From an uncultured Mycoplasmatota bacterium (GTDB lineage Bacteria > Bacillota_I > Bacilli_A > RF39 > UBA660), in NCBI GenBank assembly GCA_946494345.1, contig CAMMBX010000047.1, forward strand, positions 1 through 8,161: a stretch of 8,161 bases of DNA, in the 5' to 3' direction. Shown in pieces: positions 6,413 to 8,161 of the stretch. How positions within the stretch are numbered: position 1 is the stretch's first letter; every line of letters begins with the position of its first letter. The position numbers and the translations under genes were made by a program. The notes under the pieces are model-generated. The model worked only from the letters and a program-made list of their open reading frames with translations, was not told the origin of the DNA and did not search any database.

Positions 6413-7268
6413 CTAAATATCTTACATAATATTCATCAAAGGTTAGATTACTAGCCTTTATTTTTTTTGCTAATTCAATACCTACATAACGATAGTGCCA
6501 TGCTTCAAAACTATATGTAGTAATATTTTCTTTATCTTTAGGATATCTTAAGATAAACCCATAATTATGAGCATTTTCTAACATCCAAGTATATTCATTA
6601 GTATTTTCAAAATTATTAAAGTCATCAAAAGCTCTTGTTACATCAACAACTAATCCAGTTTGATGCTCAGAGTATCCTGGCCTAGCCGAATATGTATCAG
6701 CATTTTCCACACCATCATTTTTTACATAGTTATTATATAAATTTTCTTGATAAGAGTAAGATCTATAAGCAGAAATTACTCTAATATTCATACCTGCATT
6801 TTTAGCATCACTTATTAATCTTTCAAGATTATCTTTCGCTTCTTTAACTAAATAAATACCACTTTTAGCATAACTATTATCCAAAAGTTCAAGATTATTT
6901 GGAATATAATTACGATCTAAATAATTAAATTTATTTACAAGTAAATAATTAGTATTTAAATTAGTAGAAGGAACAGTATCAGTATATACTTCTTTATCCA
7001 AACATAGATTAACTCTTGTAATAATATCTTCTATACTTAGCTCAGGATTATTAGCTTTATAACTTTCATATCTATTTAGATTTTCTTCCTTATAGTAAGA
7101 ATATTTACTAAATTCATTAGCCTTTTCTTTAGTATTCTTTTCTTCAATTATATTTTCTTTTTTCTCTTCTATATCTTTATCATTACTATTAGTATTAAAT
7201 AAGAAAACCAATAGTACAATAAAAATAATAACAATAATACTACTTAAAATAATAACAATCTTTTTCAT
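6396..7268 (-). CDS. Membrane-anchored VanY-type D-alanyl-D-alanine carboxypeptidase (M15B zinc peptidase)
   Basis: From ATG 7268 the product has 290 residues: one N-terminal membrane helix (about 4-25), a Lys/Glu/Asn-rich linker (about 26-55), a helical stretch and a C-terminal VanY domain (about 105-275). The domain shows VNKFNYL at 111-117, ISAYRS with R169, SEHQTGLVVDV with predicted zinc ligands H202 and D209, and EAWHYRYVG with predicted catalytic E255 and zinc ligand H258. All expected catalytic residues are therefore present. Family members cut the terminal D-Ala from peptidoglycan stem pentapeptides outside the membrane; some related M15 enzymes have other peptidase specificities. 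I chose ATG 7268 because AAGGTG (7280-7275) lies 6 nt upstream. An in-frame TTG at 7301 would add 11 residues but lacks a visible SD site. No VanS/VanR or ligase genes are nearby, so a glycopeptide-resistance role is not indicated. Confidence 0.9.
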   Translation of the reverse strand: MKKIVIILSSIIVIIFIVLLVFLFNTNSNDKDIEEKKENIIEEKNTKEKANEFSKYSYYKEENLNRYESYKANNPELSIEDIITRVNLCLDKEVYTDTVPSTNLNTNYLLVNKFNYLDRNYIPNNLELLDNSYAKSGIYLVKEAKDNLERLISDAKNAGMNIRVISAYRSYSYQENLYNNYVKNDGVENADTYSARPGYSEHQTGLVVDVTRAFDDFNNFENTNEYTWMLENAHNYGFILRYPKDKENITTYSFEAWHYRYVGIELAKKIKASNLTFDEYYVRYLESDNN

Positions 7269-7274
7269 TACCAA

Positions 7275-7280
7275 CACCTT
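7275..7280 (-). promoter_or_regulatory. Ribosome binding site for the VanY-type gene
   Basis: Read on the minus strand this is AAGGTG, 6 nt before ATG 7268-7266. It is the basis for preferring this ATG over the in-frame TTG at 7301. Confidence 0.6.
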
Positions 7281-7380
7281 ACTTAATTTTATTCTATTCA
7301 ATCTTTATTAATTCCATAATATCACATCTATAATAATTTTAATATAATCATATTTAAAAAACATTTGCATAGCCTTTATT

Positions 7381-7390
7381 AGGAGTTGAT
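7381..7390 (+). promoter_or_regulatory. Ribosome binding site for the DacA/DacF-type gene
   Basis: AGGAGTTGAT matches AGGAGGTGAT at 9 of 10 positions, with the AGGAG core ending 8 nt before ATG 7394. It supports this start, which also places a signal peptide at the N-terminus. Confidence 0.8.
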
Positions 7391-7393
7391 TTA

Positions 7394-8161
7394 ATGAAAA
7401 AGGCATTATTTTTACTTATGTTATCTATTCTTTTTGTACCATGCTTTGTTAAGGCAGAAGAAGCGAATAATAATACAGAAATAAAAGAAGAAACTAATAT
7501 CGATAATGATAAAAATAATGAAGAAGACAATACTTTAAATGAGGATAATTCTACTGAAGATAATGGGACAACTAATGAAGAAAATTCTAACCCTGATACT
7601 TCTCTTATTCCTAATGCTACAGCAGGTGTATTGATGGATATGGCTACAGGAGAGATTATCTTTGAGAAAAATAAAGATGAACAAGTGGCGGTTGCTTCTA
7701 TGACTAAAATGGTCGCTCAGATTATTATATTGGAGCAAATAGAAGCAGGCAAAATTAAATGGGACGATATTGTTACTGCAAGTGCTAATGCTTCTGGTAT
7801 GGGTGGTAGTCAAATCTATTTAACAACAGGAGAAGAAATGACCGTTGAAGATATGATGAAAGGTATATCAATGGCAAGTGCTAATGATGCAACTGTCGCT
7901 ATGGCTGAGTTTATTGCAGGTAGTGAAGTAGAGTTTGTTGAAATGATGAATAACAAAGTTAAAGAATTAGGTCTTAAAAACACTTTTTTTAAAAACTGTA
8001 CAGGACTAGATGAAGAAGGACACTACTCAAGTGCTTATGATATGGCTGTAATTGCAAGAGAACTTTTAAAGCATGAAAAGATATTAGAATTCTCAGCAGT
8101 TTATGAAGACTATCTAAGAGAAGATACCGATAATAAATTCTGGTTAGTTAATACTAATAAA
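7394..8161 (+). CDS. Secreted serine D-alanyl-D-alanine carboxypeptidase, DacA/DacF (PBP5, S11) type, 3' end beyond the window
   Basis: The frame stays open for 256 codons to the last base, so the gene continues past the edge. Residues 1-21 form a signal peptide (M-K-K, hydrophobic core, V-K-A before the likely cut after A21). Cys17 is not in a lipobox context, so a lipoprotein is unlikely. Residues 22-69 are a low-complexity linker, and the penicillin-binding catalytic domain starts near 70. It shows AGVLMDMATGEIIFEKN at 77-93, the acylation motif S102-M-T-K105, SQIYLTTGEEM, and the second motif S162-A-N164 in MASANDAT. The visible end, FWLVNTNK, is the stretch that usually lies just before the KTG motif, which must be off-window. 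Such enzymes remove the terminal D-Ala from peptidoglycan pentapeptides outside the membrane. DacA versus DacF cannot be decided without the C-terminal anchor region. It is transcribed away from the VanY-type gene. Confidence 0.93.
   Translation, partial: MKKALFLLMLSILFVPCFVKAEEANNNTEIKEETNIDNDKNNEEDNTLNEDNSTEDNGTTNEENSNPDTSLIPNATAGVLMDMATGEIIFEKNKDEQVAVASMTKMVAQIIILEQIEAGKIKWDDIVTASANASGMGGSQIYLTTGEEMTVEDMMKGISMASANDATVAMAEFIAGSEVEFVEMMNNKVKELGLKNTFFKNCTGLDEEGHYSSAYDMAVIARELLKHEKILEFSAVYEDYLREDTDNKFWLVNTNK

Larger units (their letters stand above)
7269..7393. promoter_or_regulatory. Divergent promoter region between two carboxypeptidase genes
   Basis: This 125-bp, very AT-rich segment must hold the starts of both flanking transcripts. 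For the plus-strand gene, TATAAT occurs at 7329-7334 and 7343-7348, but no good TTGACA-like box sits 16-18 nt upstream of either. For the minus-strand gene, an extended -10 element TG-A-TATTAT (from 7324 to 7316) would start a transcript about 40 nt before ATG 7268. The individual hexamers are uncertain because such sequences arise by chance in DNA this AT-rich. No clear operator repeat was seen. Confidence 0.4.

Noticed and set aside
6396..7268. Glycopeptide (vancomycin) resistance locus
   Set aside because: VanY-type domains are widespread in ordinary cell-wall metabolism. No VanRS regulators, VanH, VanX or D-Ala-D-Lac ligase genes are present in the window.
7535..7813. Minus-strand 92-codon open frame with many His/Ser/Cys residues
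   Set aside because: It is antisense to the well-supported serine carboxypeptidase, including its SxxK motif; its odd composition is that of a reverse-complement shadow.
1..8161. CRISPR array, tRNA/rRNA genes, insertion sequence, riboswitch or phage genes
   Set aside because: Reading both strands showed no regularly spaced repeats, no cloverleaf-like sequence, no transposase motifs or terminal inverted repeats, and only short intergenic gaps (39, 8, 9, 87 and 125 bp) too small or unstructured for a riboswitch.
1..8161. Mycoplasma-type genetic code (TGA as Trp)
   Set aside because: gatB ends at TGA in a position that gives the normal protein length, and Trp residues in the genes are encoded by TGG.

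Overview
The window reads as chromosomal DNA from a low-GC, AT-rich Gram-positive bacterium (Bacillota). Evidence: strongly A/T-biased codons, Shine-Dalgarno (SD) sites close to AGGAGGTGAT, sigma-A-like promoter hexamers, a GatCAB amidotransferase most similar to my recollection of the staphylococcal proteins, and two peptidoglycan D,D-carboxypeptidase-type genes. TGG encodes Trp and TGA ends gatB, so the standard bacterial code applies. The style of the proteins suggests an uncultured gut Bacilli/Erysipelotrichia-like or RF39-like lineage. That placement is inference and no mobile element is visible.

Region 1 (1-2856, + strand) is the gatC-gatA-gatB operon. Only the last codons of gatC are present, gatA overlaps gatC by 8 nt, and gatB starts on TTG directly after the gatA stop. 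GatCAB amidates Glu-tRNA(Gln) and/or Asp-tRNA(Asn).

Region 2 (2853-6308, + strand) is a three-gene membrane operon behind a near-consensus sigma-A promoter whose -35 box contains the gatB stop codon. The genes are a small single-pass membrane protein of unknown function, a large sensor (two extracytoplasmic substrate-binding-like domains, a transmembrane helix and a cytoplasmic GGDEF domain with the altered signature DGNEF), and a YihY/BrkB family membrane protein. Gaps are 8 and 9 nt, so co-transcription is very likely. Because no terminator follows gatB, read-through from gatCAB is also possible.

Region 3 (6309-8161) is a cell-wall locus. A membrane-anchored VanY-type zinc D,D-carboxypeptidase on the minus strand and a secreted DacA/DacF-type serine D,D-carboxypeptidase on the plus strand diverge from a 125-bp promoter region. 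The second gene runs off the right edge, so its 256 visible codons have no stop. The minus-strand gene converges on region 2 and ends in a terminator whose hairpin starts inside its own last codons.

The least ordinary part of the window is the dual-sensor/GGDEF operon. The rest is housekeeping translation and cell-wall maturation.
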